Assembly (NCBI RefSeq): GCF_963422335.1
Contig: NZ_OY729424.1
Span: forward strand, 5,084,001-5,148,000
Origin: an uncultured Roseateles sp.
GTDB lineage: Bacteria > Pseudomonadota > Gammaproteobacteria > Burkholderiales > Burkholderiaceae_C
Direction of reading: 5' to 3'
Length of the DNA stretch: 64,000 bases
Shown: positions 9,213 through 17,626 of the stretch, piece by piece
Layout: each line of letters opens with the position of its first letter
Numbering within the stretch: position 1 is the first letter of the stretch
The notes under the pieces: generated by a model
Told to the model about the DNA's origin: nothing
Database searches by the model: none
What the model saw: the letters and a program-made list of their open reading frames with translations, nothing else
Translations under genes and position numbers: made by a program

Positions 9213-10009
9213 TGAGTGAAGGCGTATCCATGCTCTCCCCGCTCGGCGGCCCCCCGCCCACGGCCTCGGCCATAGGCCTTTATGCCCGTGAGACTGCCGG
9301 CTTTGCCGAGCGCCTGGCCTCGGCCATCGAGCGGCTGCAGGCTGCCGCCGCCCGGCATGGTGCCGGCCTGGTGCAGTCCACCAGCCTGGGCGCCGAGGAC
9401 ATGGTCATCACCGACCTGATCGCCCGCCATCAGCTGCCCATCGCCATCGCAACGCTGGACACCGGCAAGCTGCACGGCGAAACACTGGCGCTGATTCCCC
9501 AGATCGAGGCCCGCTACGGCCGCAAGGTCGAGGTCTTCAGCCCGGTGCACGACAGCGTGATCCATTTCGTCCGCGTGCGCGGCGAAGCCGCGATGTACGA
9601 AAGCCTGGCCCTGCGCAAGGAGTGCTGCGGCATCCGCAAGCTGGAGCCGCTGTCGCGCATGCTGAGCAACCGCACCGGCTGGATCACCGGCCTTCGCCGC
9701 GAGCAGTCGGCCAACCGCGCCGTCGTGCCCTTCGATGAGCTCGATGCGCAGGGCCGCGTCAAGTTCAACGCGCTGGCCGACTGGAGCTGGGCCGATGTCT
9801 GGCACTACATCAAGACCTTCGACGTGCCCTTCAACGCGCTGCACGACCAGTTCATGCCCAGCATAGGCTGCGAACCCTGCACCCGCGCCATCGCCGTCGG
9901 CGAGGACTTCCGCGCCGGCCGCTGGTGGTGGGAAGACGAGAACGCCAAGGAATGCGGCCTGCACAAGGCGCAATCCAATGAAGAACTGAAGACTGGAGCA
10001 ACGGCATGA
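9212..10009 (+). CDS. cysH: phosphoadenylyl/adenylyl-sulfate reductase, APS-reductase type
   Basis: A 265-residue reductase. The ATG at 9212 overlaps the previous stop as TGATG; a GTG one codon earlier is less likely. It has the sulfonucleotide-binding stretch STSLGAEDMVITDLI and ATLDTGKLHGET, and the catalytic cysteine in ECGLH near the C-terminus. Two further Cys pairs, in ECCGIRK (138-139) and GCEPC (220 and 223), are the CC-x-CxxC ligands of the [4Fe-4S] cluster that marks enzymes using APS rather than PAPS. No APS kinase is present in the operon, which agrees with direct APS reduction. Product is sulfite for CysI. Confidence 0.94.
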   Translation: MSEGVSMLSPLGGPPPTASAIGLYARETAGFAERLASAIERLQAAAARHGAGLVQSTSLGAEDMVITDLIARHQLPIAIATLDTGKLHGETLALIPQIEARYGRKVEVFSPVHDSVIHFVRVRGEAAMYESLALRKECCGIRKLEPLSRMLSNRTGWITGLRREQSANRAVVPFDELDAQGRVKFNALADWSWADVWHYIKTFDVPFNALHDQFMPSIGCEPCTRAIAVGEDFRAGRWWWEDENAKECGLHKAQSNEELKTGATA

Positions 10010-10977
10010 ATGCCCCCGTGAACCTCGACAAGCTGCTGCCCGATCTGGACCACCGGCACCTGGACCATCTGGAAGAAGAAGCCATCTTCATCCTGCGCGA
10101 AGTGGCCGCGGCCTTCGAGCGGCCGGCCCTGCTGTTCTCCAGCGGCAAGGACTCCTGCGTCGTGCTGCGCCTGGCTGAGAAGGCCTTCAAGAACCGTGAC
10201 GTTGCGGATCCTTCGGGCAAGGCGTTCAAGGGCCGCCTGCCCTTCCCGCTGCTGCACGTCGACACCGGCCATAACTTCCCCGAGGTGATAGCCTTCCGCG
10301 ACCAGCGCATCGCCGAGATGGGCGAGCGCCTGATCGTCGCCCACATGGACGACTCGATCGCCAAGGGCACGGTGCGCCTGTCGCACCCGCTGGAGTCGCG
10401 CAACGGCCACCAGACCGTGACGCTGCTGGAAGCCATCGAGGAGCACCGCTTCGACGTCCTGATCGGCGGCGCCCGCCGCGATGAAGAAAAGGCCCGGGCC
10501 AAGGAACGCATCTTCAGCCACCGCGACTCCTTCGGCCAATGGCAGCCCAAGGAACAGCGCCCCGAGTTGTGGAACCTGTTCAACACCCGCATCCGCCCGG
10601 GCGAACACTTCCGCGCCTTCCCGATCTCGAACTGGACCGAGCTCGACGTCTGGCTCTACATCAACCGCGAGAACATCCCGCTGCCCAGCCTCTACTTCAA
10701 ACACGACCGCCAGGTCATACGCCGCAAGGGCTTGCTGGTGCCGTTGACCGAGGTCACGCCACCCGAGGCCGGTGAGGTGGTGGAAACCGCCGAAGTGAGA
10801 TTCCGCACCGTCGGCGACATGACCTGCACCTGCCCGGTGGAGAGCGATGCCGAGACCGCCGCCGACATCGTGGCGGAGACATTGACCGTCACGGTCAGCG
10901 AGCGTGGCGCCACGCGCATGGACGACCGCACCTCGGATTCGTCGATGGAACGCCGCAAGAAGGAAGGGTATTTCTGA
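10006..10977 (+). CDS. cysD: sulfate adenylyltransferase subunit 2
   Basis: A 323-residue ATP-sulfurylase catalytic subunit of the PP-loop ATP-pyrophosphatase family. The PP-loop is SSGKDSCVVL near residue 45. Other conserved blocks are HVDTGHNFPEVIAFRD, GGARRDEEKARAKERIFS and FPISNWTELDVW. It is about 20 residues longer than the E. coli protein, with the charged ending SSMERRKKEGYF conserved in the family. It starts in an ATGA overlap with cysH and ends in a TGATG overlap with cysN. With CysN it makes APS from sulfate and ATP. Confidence 0.96.
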   Translation: MNAPVNLDKLLPDLDHRHLDHLEEEAIFILREVAAAFERPALLFSSGKDSCVVLRLAEKAFKNRDVADPSGKAFKGRLPFPLLHVDTGHNFPEVIAFRDQRIAEMGERLIVAHMDDSIAKGTVRLSHPLESRNGHQTVTLLEAIEEHRFDVLIGGARRDEEKARAKERIFSHRDSFGQWQPKEQRPELWNLFNTRIRPGEHFRAFPISNWTELDVWLYINRENIPLPSLYFKHDRQVIRRKGLLVPLTEVTPPEAGEVVETAEVRFRTVGDMTCTCPVESDAETAADIVAETLTVTVSERGATRMDDRTSDSSMERRKKEGYF

Positions 10978-12296
10978 TGAGCGCAGTTTTGAACACCCTG
11001 ATCCACGACCAGGACGTCGATACCCACCACCGCGCGCTGCGCTTCCTGACCGCCGGCAGCGTCGATGACGGCAAGAGCACCCTGATCGGCCGCCTGCTGT
11101 TCGACAGCCGAGCCATCCTCGCCGACCAGCTCGACACCCTGGAAAAGCGCGCCGCCGGCCAGCCCATCGACCTCAGCCTGCTGACCGACGGCCTGGAAGC
11201 CGAGCGCGAGCAGGGCATCACCATCGACGTGGCCTACCGCTACTTCGCCACCAAGCACCGCAAGTTCATCATTGCCGATGCCCCGGGCCATGAGCAGTAC
11301 ACGCGGAATATGGTCACTGCGGCGGCAGGCTCGGATGCAGCGGTCGTGCTGGTGGACATCACCAAGCTGGACACCACGCAAAGCCCGGTCGTGCTGCTGC
11401 CGCAAACGCGCCGTCACAGCCTGCTGGCCCATCTGCTGCGCGTGCCCAGCATCGTGTTCGCCGTCAACAAGCTCGACGCCGTGGCCCAGCCCGGCCCGGC
11501 CTTCGAAGCGGTCAGCCAAGCGCTGAAGGCCTTTGCCAGCCAGGCCGGCATCGAAGTCGCGGCCATCGTGCCGGTGTCCGCCCTGCGCGGGGACAACGTC
11601 ACCCAGCCGCTGGACGCCACCTGGTACCAGGGCCCGTCGCTGCTGCAGGTGCTCGAATCCCTGCCCAGCGTGCAGGAGAAGGTCGAGTGCAATCTACTGC
11701 AGCCGGTGCAGTACGTGGCCCGCGAGGGTGAAGGCACGGGCAACCAGCCCCGCACGCTGTGGGGCCGCATCGCCCACGGCCAGGTCAAGGCCGGAGACGC
11801 GGTGCAGATTCTGCCCAGCGGCCAGGAGGCCATCGTGGCCGAGGTGCGCCGGGCCGGCAGCGTGGTCGAGCGCGGGGTGGCCGGCGAATCGGCCGGTCTG
11901 GTGCTGGACAGGCAACTCGACGTGTCCCGCGGCGACTGGGTCGTCACCCCCGGCACGGCGACACCGAAGCAGGAGTTCGAAGCGACCCTGGCCTGGCTGG
12001 ACACCGAGCCCGCCGTCGTGGGCCGCAAATACTGGGTGCGCCACGGCAACCGCTGGACGCAGGCGCGCATCACCGCCATCCGCCATCGGCTGGACATCCA
12101 CAGCCTGCAGGAGAGCGATGCCGAGCAGTTGGCCGTCAACGAGATCGGCCATGTGCAGATCCAGACCCAGCAGGCGCTGCCGGTGGAGGCCTATGCGGAC
12201 AACCGGGTTGGCGGCGCGCTGATCGTCGTCGACCCGACCACCAACCGGACCAGCGGCGCGCTGCTGGTGAGAGCAGACAAGCAAGAGGAGGCGTGA
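10977..12296 (+). CDS. cysN: sulfate adenylyltransferase subunit 1 (GTPase)
   Basis: A 439-residue EF-Tu-like GTPase that activates CysD. G1 is GSVDDGKSTLIGRLL, G3 is DAPGHEQYTRNM, and G4 is NKLD in VFAVNKLDAV. Two C-terminal beta-barrel domains follow, ending GALLVRADKQEEA. Length fits a stand-alone CysN; there is no fused CysC kinase domain, in line with the APS-type CysH two genes upstream. The start shares a base with the cysD stop and its own stop shares a base with the methyltransferase start, so the block is translationally coupled. Confidence 0.96.
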   Translation: MSAVLNTLIHDQDVDTHHRALRFLTAGSVDDGKSTLIGRLLFDSRAILADQLDTLEKRAAGQPIDLSLLTDGLEAEREQGITIDVAYRYFATKHRKFIIADAPGHEQYTRNMVTAAAGSDAAVVLVDITKLDTTQSPVVLLPQTRRHSLLAHLLRVPSIVFAVNKLDAVAQPGPAFEAVSQALKAFASQAGIEVAAIVPVSALRGDNVTQPLDATWYQGPSLLQVLESLPSVQEKVECNLLQPVQYVAREGEGTGNQPRTLWGRIAHGQVKAGDAVQILPSGQEAIVAEVRRAGSVVERGVAGESAGLVLDRQLDVSRGDWVVTPGTATPKQEFEATLAWLDTEPAVVGRKYWVRHGNRWTQARITAIRHRLDIHSLQESDAEQLAVNEIGHVQIQTQQALPVEAYADNRVGGALIVVDPTTNRTSGALLVRADKQEEA

Positions 12297-13075
12297 TGAG
12301 CACCGGACGCGTCGTCTTCGTCGGTGCCGGCCCCGGCGCCGCCGATCTGATCACCCTGCGCGGCGCCCGCGCGCTGGCCGCCGCCGAGGTGGTGCTGTTC
12401 GATGCGCTGACCGACCCGGCCCTGCGCGAGCTGGCCCCGAATGCCCAGTGGATAGACGTCGGCAAGCGCGGCTTCTGCCACAGCACGGCTCAGACCGCCA
12501 TCAATGCCAAGCTGGTCAAGCACGGCAGCAGCCAGCAGGTGGTGCGGCTCAAGGGTGGTGACCCCAGCGTGTTCGGCCGCCTCGAAGAAGAGCTGCTGGC
12601 CCTGCATGAGGCCGGCATCGAGTGCGAAGTCGTGCCCGGCATCACCGCCGCGATTGCCGCCGCCGCGCTGACCCAGCGCCCGCTGACCCGCCGCGGCACC
12701 GGCCGCAGCGTCAGCCTGACCACGGCGATGACGCGCGAGGGCGAGCTGCAAGCCGCCCGCAGCGCCGACACCGAGGTGTTTTATATGGCCGGGCGCCAGC
12801 TGCCGACGCTGTCGCGCAAGCTGCTGGAGGCTGGTTGGGCCGCAGATACGCCGATCTGCGTGGTCTCCCGCGCCGGTTGCGTCGACCAGATTGCCAGCGA
12901 CCACACCGTCGCCAGCCTGGCCGCCGCCGCGCTCTTGCACCGGGGCCGGCCGGCCGTGGTGACGGTGGGCGCGGGTGCCAAAGCGCTGATTCCGGTGCAT
13001 TCCGCAGCGCAAAAGCCCGCAAAGTCCCTTGGCCTTGACATGACTCAGGGCTCGGACCGGGCCATCCCCGTCTAA
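12296..13075 (+). CDS. cobA: uroporphyrinogen-III C-methyltransferase for siroheme synthesis
   Basis: A 259-residue SAM-dependent methyltransferase starting at ATG 12296 in a TGATG overlap with cysN. Motifs are VGAGPGAADLITLRGARAL at the N-terminus, VVRLKGGDPSVFGR (SAM and substrate loop), EVVPGITAAIAAAA, and FYMAG. It converts uroporphyrinogen III to precorrin-2, the first step to the siroheme used by the sulfite reductase of this operon. The oxidase and ferrochelatase domains of CysG are not fused to it, so those steps must be encoded elsewhere. A longer frame running back to 11759 lies within cysN and is a shadow. Confidence 0.92.
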   Translation: MSTGRVVFVGAGPGAADLITLRGARALAAAEVVLFDALTDPALRELAPNAQWIDVGKRGFCHSTAQTAINAKLVKHGSSQQVVRLKGGDPSVFGRLEEELLALHEAGIECEVVPGITAAIAAAALTQRPLTRRGTGRSVSLTTAMTREGELQAARSADTEVFYMAGRQLPTLSRKLLEAGWAADTPICVVSRAGCVDQIASDHTVASLAAAALLHRGRPAVVTVGAGAKALIPVHSAAQKPAKSLGLDMTQGSDRAIPV

Positions 13076-13156
13076 AATCACGCGTTTTCCCTTACGACCC
13101 GCGCCAAACCCGGAGGTTTGAGTTGCGGCAACCCAGGCCTCCATCAGAGTTGCTCC

Positions 13157-13480
13157 ATGACCCACGTCGTTCTCGAATCGTGCATCCGCTGCAAGTACAC
13201 CGACTGCGTCGATGTCTGCCCCGTCGACTGCTTCCGTGAGGGCCCTAACTTCCTCACCATCGACCCGGACGAGTGCATCGACTGCGCCGTGTGCATCCCC
13301 GAGTGCCCGGTGAATGCCATCGTGCCCGAGGAAGATGTGCCGGGCAATCAGCAGCACATGATCAAGATCAACGCCGATCTGTCCCGCAAATGGCCCAGTA
13401 TCACCAAGCGCAAGGCGCCCCAGCCCGATGCCGATGACTGGAAAGACCGCACCGACAAACTGTCTGAACTGATACGCTGA
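13157..13480 (+). CDS. fdxA: 7Fe ferredoxin FdxA
   Basis: A 107-residue ferredoxin starting MTHVVLESCIRCKYTDCVDV at ATG 13157; an upstream in-frame start at 13118 would add residues foreign to the family. Cysteines in CIRCKYTDCVDVCPVDCF and CIDCAVCIPECPVNAI give one [3Fe-4S] and one [4Fe-4S] cluster as in FdxA-type proteins. The acidic helical tail DADDWKDRTDKLSELIR is typical. It sits 12 bases before a ferredoxin-NADP reductase, so they likely form an NADPH-to-ferredoxin electron path. Supplying the sulfite reductase upstream is an attractive inference. Confidence 0.95.
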   Translation: MTHVVLESCIRCKYTDCVDVCPVDCFREGPNFLTIDPDECIDCAVCIPECPVNAIVPEEDVPGNQQHMIKINADLSRKWPSITKRKAPQPDADDWKDRTDKLSELIR

Positions 13481-13492
13481 AACGAGCCGCCG

Positions 13493-14593
13493 ATGGACCT
13501 GCAAGTGAACCAAGAAATCAAAGAGACCGCCCTCGCTCACGAAGGCGCGATTGAGACCGATGCCGTCATCGTCGGCGCAGGCCCCGTGGGCCTGTTCCAG
13601 GTGTTCGAGCTGGGCCTGCTTGAAATCAAGGCCCACATCATCGATTCGCTGGCATATCCCGGCGGCCAATGCATCGAGCTTTATCCCGACAAGCCTATCT
13701 ACGACATCCCGGCCGTGCCCGTGTGCACCGGCAAGGAGTTGACCGACAACCTGATGAAGCAGATCGAGCCCTTCGGCGCGACCTTCCATCTGGGCCAGGA
13801 AGTCACCACCGTCGAGAAGCAGGATGACGGCCGCTTCTTTGTGGCCACAAGCAAGGGCACGACCTTCCTCACCAAGACCATCTTCATCGCCGGCGGCGTG
13901 GGCTCGTTCCAGCCCCGCACGCTGAAGGTGGACGGCATCGAGAAGTACGACGGCACGCAGCTGCACTACCGCGTGCGCAACCCCGAACAGTTCGCCGGCA
14001 AGAACCTGGTGGTCGTGGGCGGCGGCGATTCGGCACTCGACTGGGCGCTGAACTTCGTGGGCGACGGCCCGAACAAGGCCGAGAGCGTGATCCTGGTGCA
14101 CCGCCGTGATGGCTTCCGTGCCGCGCCGGCCAATGTGGCCAAGATGAAGGAGCTGTGCGACAACTACGAGATGCAGTTCATCGTCGGCCAGGTGACCGAC
14201 ATCGTCGAAGAAAACGGCACGCTGAACTCGGTCAAGGTCACGGGCGGTGATGGCGTGACCCGCGTCGTGCCCTGCGACCAGGTGCTGGTGTTCTTCGGCC
14301 TGAGCCCGAAGCTGGGCCCTATCGCCGAATGGGGCCTGAACATCGACCGCAAGCAGATCGTTGTCGACACCGAGAAATTCCAGACCAGCACGCCGGGCAT
14401 CTTCGCCGTCGGCGATGTGAACGTCTATCCGGGCAAGAAGAAGCTGATCCTCTCCGGCTTCCACGAAGCGGCTCTAGCCGCCTTCGGTGCCGCGCCCTAC
14501 ATCTTCCCGGAAAAGCGCATCCACCTGCAGTACACCACCACCAGCCCGAAGCTGCACAAGGTGCTGGGTGTGGAGTCACCGGTGTTCGACTGA
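13493..14593 (+). CDS. ferredoxin-NADP+ reductase, thioredoxin-reductase-like type
   Basis: A 366-residue flavoprotein. The FAD-binding Rossmann motif is VIVGAGPVGLFQVFELGLL near residue 23, and the NADPH motif is VVVGGGDSALDWAL near residue 175. A late FAD motif PGIFAVGDVNVYPGKKKLI follows. It lacks the redox-active CxxC of thioredoxin reductases, which is the diagnostic difference of this FNR class. Translation starts at ATG 13493, 12 bases after fdxA, giving an NADPH-ferredoxin redox couple. A strong intrinsic terminator follows at 14618. Confidence 0.93.
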   Translation: MDLQVNQEIKETALAHEGAIETDAVIVGAGPVGLFQVFELGLLEIKAHIIDSLAYPGGQCIELYPDKPIYDIPAVPVCTGKELTDNLMKQIEPFGATFHLGQEVTTVEKQDDGRFFVATSKGTTFLTKTIFIAGGVGSFQPRTLKVDGIEKYDGTQLHYRVRNPEQFAGKNLVVVGGGDSALDWALNFVGDGPNKAESVILVHRRDGFRAAPANVAKMKELCDNYEMQFIVGQVTDIVEENGTLNSVKVTGGDGVTRVVPCDQVLVFFGLSPKLGPIAEWGLNIDRKQIVVDTEKFQTSTPGIFAVGDVNVYPGKKKLILSGFHEAALAAFGAAPYIFPEKRIHLQYTTTSPKLHKVLGVESPVFD

Positions 14594-14617
14594 TCGGTCT
14601 TCGCACCAAGCCCCTAC

Positions 14618-14646
14618 AGCCCGCCCCGTGCGGGCTGTTTGCTTTC
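14618..14646 (+). terminator. intrinsic terminator after the ferredoxin reductase gene
   Basis: AGCCCGC-CCCGT-GCGGGCT is a perfect 7-bp stem with a 5-base loop. It is followed by GTTTGCTTTCT and lies 25 bases after the stop codon. It separates the redox genes from the riboswitch-controlled receptor downstream. Confidence 0.8.
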
Positions 14647-14697
14647 TGCGGCCCGCTACAATTGCAGCCGCTGCAGGGCCTGGTGCCTGTGGCCACT

Positions 14698-14782
14698 CGC
14701 TAGGGGTGTTGGCTCATTGCATGAGCCGACTGAGAAAGTCCCTTTGAACCTGATTGAGGTAATCCTCGCGCAGGGAAGCACG
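14698..14782 (+). promoter_or_regulatory. TPP (THI-box) riboswitch
   Basis: The conserved elements of the thiamine pyrophosphate aptamer are present in order. They are TAGGGGTG at 14701-14708, hairpin GGCTCAT-TGC-ATGAGCC (P3, 14711-14727), CTGAGA at 14730-14735, and CCCTTTGAACCTGAT at 14740-14754. The P4 stem GAGG/CCTC (14756-14759 with 14764-14767) and GCGCAGGGAAG at 14768-14778 complete it. Only the short P1 closing helix is weak. The receptor gene starts about 90 bases downstream. A weak stem ACGC/GCGT followed by TATTTTTCTTT at 14780-14812 might serve as the expression platform. Thiamine pyrophosphate binding normally represses the gene below. Confidence 0.93.
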
Positions 14783-14867
14783 CATCAGCCCGCGTCGGTA
14801 TTTTTCTTTCTCTTCGACGTCCGGGCCCTGTCGTTTGCCGACCTGCCATCTTCTGTCTGTACCCAAG

Positions 14868-17009
14868 ATGGCACATCACATTCCCATGAAGTCCCTGCTG
14901 GCCGCTGCGGCCGGCCTTGTTTGCGGCGCAACCGCATTCGCACAATCGCTGCCCACCGTGTCGGTCAGCGGGCGTTCGGTCGATACGCCGGTGTCGGTCG
15001 GCGGCTTCGGCGACACGCCAATCGCCAAGCTGCCAATGCAGGCCACCGTGCTGAATAGCGAGCGGCTGAACGACCTGGGCATCAACTCGCTGGCCGGCAT
15101 CACCAGCCTGGACGCCAGCCTCAGCGATTCGTACAACTCGCAGGGCTATGTCTCCTACCTGAAGATCCGTGGCTTCGATCTGGACAACCGCTTCAACTTC
15201 CGCCGCGACGGCCTGCCCATCAATGCCGAGACGGCGCTGCCGCTGGGCAACAAATCGACCATCGAGGTGCTCAAGGGCACCAGCGGCATTCAGGCCGGCA
15301 CCAGCGCGCCCGGTGGCCTGGTCAATATGATCGTCAAGCGCCCGCAGGCGAGCGACTTCACAACGCTGAGCCTGGGCTATAGCGAGCGCGGCACGGTCGA
15401 GGCCGGCTTGGACTGGAACCACCGCTTCGGAGCCGACTTCGGCCTGCGCGTCAATGCCAGCGCGGCCCATCTGGACCCGCTGCTGCACGATGCCAAGGGC
15501 TCGCGCCATCTGCTGGCCATGGCCGGCGACTGGAAGCTGTCTCCCGACACCCGCATCGAGGCCGAGTTCGAGCTGAACCGCCAGAGCCAGCCCAGCCAGC
15601 CCGGTTTCAGCCTGCTCGGCGACAAGCTACCCGACCCCAAGGCCATCGACCCGAACATCAACCTCAACAACCAGGTCTGGTCGCAGCCGGTGGTGTTCGA
15701 CAACCAGACCGCCTCGCTGCGTGTGCAGCAGCGCTTGAGCGCCGACTGGCGCGCCCAGGCCCACCTCGGCGTGCAGCGCCTGAAGACCGACGACCGCCTG
15801 GCCTACCCCTTTGGCTGCACCGCCGCCGACGGTACCTACTACGCCGACCGCTATTGCCCCAACGGCGACTTCGACATGTACGACTTCCGCAGCGAGAACG
15901 AGCGCCGCAACAGCGATGCGCTGGACCTGTCGCTGGCCGGCAAGTTCGTCACCGCCGGCCTGCACCATGACATCAACACCGGCGTGCTGTTCACCCGCTT
16001 CAAGAGCCGCTTCCAGCGCCAGGCCTACAACTGGGCCGGCACCGGCAATATCAGTGGCCTGCCTGCCACCACGGCCGACCCCAGCCTGACCGACGAGAAC
16101 ACGCTGCGCGACGAGCGCAGCACCGAGCTCTATCTGCGCGATGCCATCCGCTTAAGCGAGCAATGGCAGGCCTGGCTGGGCCTGCGCCACACCCGTCTGC
16201 ACCGCGAGAGCGTGCGCACTGATGGCTCGCGCGCCACCAGCTACGGGCAGAGCCTCACCACGCCCTGGCTGGGCGTCAGCTATGCGCTCAACGCTCAGCA
16301 CATGCTCTATGCCAGCTGGGGTCAGGGTGTGCAATCCGAGGTGGTGCCCAACCGCAGCCGCTACAGCAATGCCGGCCAGGCACTGGCAGCGCTGAAGAGC
16401 GAGCAATTCGAGTTCGGCCTCAAGGCCGGCAGCAACACGGTGGACTGGTCAGTCAACTGGTTCGACGTCAAGCAGCCGCTGTGGCGCGACATCGGCGCCT
16501 GCGACGTCAGCAACAGCTGCGTGCGCCAGGCCGATGGCGAGGCCCACCACCGCGGTCTGGAGGCGCAAGCCGACCTGAAGTGGACCGGCGGCGGCCTGCT
16601 GGCCAGCGCGATGAAGCTGCACGCGCGCCGCCAGGGCAGCATAGCTGCCAGCCTCAACAGCCTGAAGAAAGAGAACGTGCCCGAGACCACGCTGAAGCTG
16701 CAAGCCCGCCAGGCCATTGCCGCCCTGCCCGGCCTGCAACTCCAGGCCGGCCTGGTCTACGAAGGCCCTCGCCCCGTGCTGCCCGACAACAGCCTCAGCA
16801 TCCCCGGCTGGACGCGGCTGGACGCCGGCCTGCGCTTCGACCAGACCTGGGGTGGCCTTCAACAAAAGCAGCTGCTGACCTGGCGCGTGGGCGTGGACAA
16901 CCTCAGCAACCGCCGCGCCTGGAAGGAATCGCCCTACCAGTACGAGCACAGCTACCTCTATCCGCTGGCCCCACGCACCTGGCGCGCCAGTTTGGAAATC
17001 CAGTTGTGA
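14868..17009 (+). CDS. TonB-dependent outer-membrane receptor, probable thiamine or precursor uptake
   Basis: A 713-residue outer-membrane receptor. A signal peptide (AAAAGLVCGATAFAQ) is followed by a TonB-box-like LPTVSVSG. The plug domain spans about residues 45-150, with IRGFDLDNRFNFRRDGL, IEVLKGTSGIQAG and PGGLVNMIVKRP. A long beta-barrel ends LAPRTWRASLEIQL. The start may be ATG 14868 or ATG 14886 (MKSLLAAAA); neither has a clear ribosome-binding site, and upstream in-frame codons run into the riboswitch region. The family alone resembles ferric-siderophore receptors, but the TPP riboswitch immediately upstream argues that the cargo is thiamine, a phosphate ester, or a pyrimidine/thiazole precursor. 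No inner-membrane partner is adjacent; tRNA genes follow. Confidence 0.9.
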   Translation: MAHHIPMKSLLAAAAGLVCGATAFAQSLPTVSVSGRSVDTPVSVGGFGDTPIAKLPMQATVLNSERLNDLGINSLAGITSLDASLSDSYNSQGYVSYLKIRGFDLDNRFNFRRDGLPINAETALPLGNKSTIEVLKGTSGIQAGTSAPGGLVNMIVKRPQASDFTTLSLGYSERGTVEAGLDWNHRFGADFGLRVNASAAHLDPLLHDAKGSRHLLAMAGDWKLSPDTRIEAEFELNRQSQPSQPGFSLLGDKLPDPKAIDPNINLNNQVWSQPVVFDNQTASLRVQQRLSADWRAQAHLGVQRLKTDDRLAYPFGCTAADGTYYADRYCPNGDFDMYDFRSENERRNSDALDLSLAGKFVTAGLHHDINTGVLFTRFKSRFQRQAYNWAGTGNISGLPATTADPSLTDENTLRDERSTELYLRDAIRLSEQWQAWLGLRHTRLHRESVRTDGSRATSYGQSLTTPWLGVSYALNAQHMLYASWGQGVQSEVVPNRSRYSNAGQALAALKSEQFEFGLKAGSNTVDWSVNWFDVKQPLWRDIGACDVSNSCVRQADGEAHHRGLEAQADLKWTGGGLLASAMKLHARRQGSIAASLNSLKKENVPETTLKLQARQAIAALPGLQLQAGLVYEGPRPVLPDNSLSIPGWTRLDAGLRFDQTWGGLQQKQLLTWRVGVDNLSNRRAWKESPYQYEHSYLYPLAPRTWRASLEIQL

Positions 17010-17045
17010 CCCACCAAAAAAACAGTCTATAATGCGAGGCTCTGT

Positions 17046-17121
17046 TCCTCGATAGCTCAGTCGGTAGAGCGCCGGACTGTTAATCCGTAGGTCCCTGGTT
17101 CGAGCCCAGGTCGAGGAGCCA
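17046..17121 (+). tRNA. tRNA-Asn (GTT), first copy
   Basis: A 76-nt cloverleaf. Acceptor TCCTCGA pairs fully with TCGAGGA, the D arm is GCTC...GAGC, the anticodon loop CTGTTAA gives GTT, and the T arm is CTGGTTCGAGCCCAG. Discriminator G is followed by an encoded CCA. It is the intact reference copy for the partial copies at 17222, 20831 and 46558. Confidence 0.98.
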
Positions 17122-17135
17122 CAGAAAAGAAGACG

Positions 17136-17170
17136 AAAGCCCGTTTTGCCTCAAGCAGGACGGGCTTTTC
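17136..17170 (+). terminator. intrinsic terminator between the two tRNA-Asn genes
   Basis: AAAGCCCG at 17136-17143 pairs with CGGGCTTT at 17161-17168, followed by TTC. It lies 15 bases after the first tRNA-Asn. Confidence 0.75.
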
Positions 17171-17221
17171 AATTTATGAGGGCCTGCTGTTTTTGCAGCA
17201 AGCCACGCAACACCGAACAAT

Positions 17222-17297
17222 TCCTCGATAGCTCAGTCGGTAGAGCGCCGGACTGTTAATCCGTAGGTCCCTGGTTCGAGCCCAGGTCGGGGAGCCA
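17222..17297 (+). tRNA. tRNA-Asn (GTT), second copy, forming the left attachment site
   Basis: Identical to the first tRNA-Asn except for one base in the 3' acceptor strand. TCGGGGA replaces TCGAGGA, so the fourth acceptor pair becomes U-G instead of U-A. The structure and the encoded CCA are intact, so it should still be functional. The chromosomal-type 3' end TCGAGGAGCCA reappears at 20831-20877. The simplest reading is that an element integrated at the tRNA 3' end and replaced it with its own version. This copy is then a regenerated attL hybrid. Confidence 0.96.
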
Positions 17298-17329
17298 CCT
17301 TAAAGTTGTTGTAAATCAATGACTTACCA

Positions 17330-17362
17330 AAAGCCTCAGTGTTCTGCACTGGGGCTTTTTTC
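17330..17362 (+). terminator. intrinsic terminator after second tRNA-Asn
   Basis: AAGCCTCAGTG pairs with GCACTGGGGCTT, followed by TTTTT at the end of the tRNA transcript. It is element-derived, because the chromosomal-type terminator appears after the attR copy at 20886. Confidence 0.75.
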
Positions 17363-17388
17363 TTGCCTGAAAAAAATTAAGCTACACG

Positions 17389-17626
17389 TAGGCTACACGC
17401 CACACTTTTAGCTCCCCTCCCCTGTGCATCCCGATAGCTGGGACCAATCGCTGAGCGGCGATTTCAGCTCTTTGGTCCTATGGACGGCCTCAGGTGCCAA
17501 TCGCGTCCGAAAACGGCTAGAAGGGGCCTTCGTGAGCCTCCAAGCAGGGAACAAACCTAGGGTGGAATGGGGGCAAGGCTACAGGTCGTGCGTAGCCTAG
17601 AAATTGGCGAACGTAGCCTAGGCTAC
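17389..17626. repeat. TAGGCTAC repeats, left-end integrase arm-type sites
   Basis: Copies or near copies occur at 17389-17396 (TAGGCTAC), 17576-17582 (AGGCTAC) and 17592-17599 (GTAGCCTA, reverse). The 14-bp palindrome GTAGCCTAGGCTAC lies at 17613-17626. The same word recurs three times near the other end of the element (20706, 20717, 20793). The 427-base stretch from 17298 to 17724 holds only the terminator and these repeats; I see no gene in it. Confidence 0.7.
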
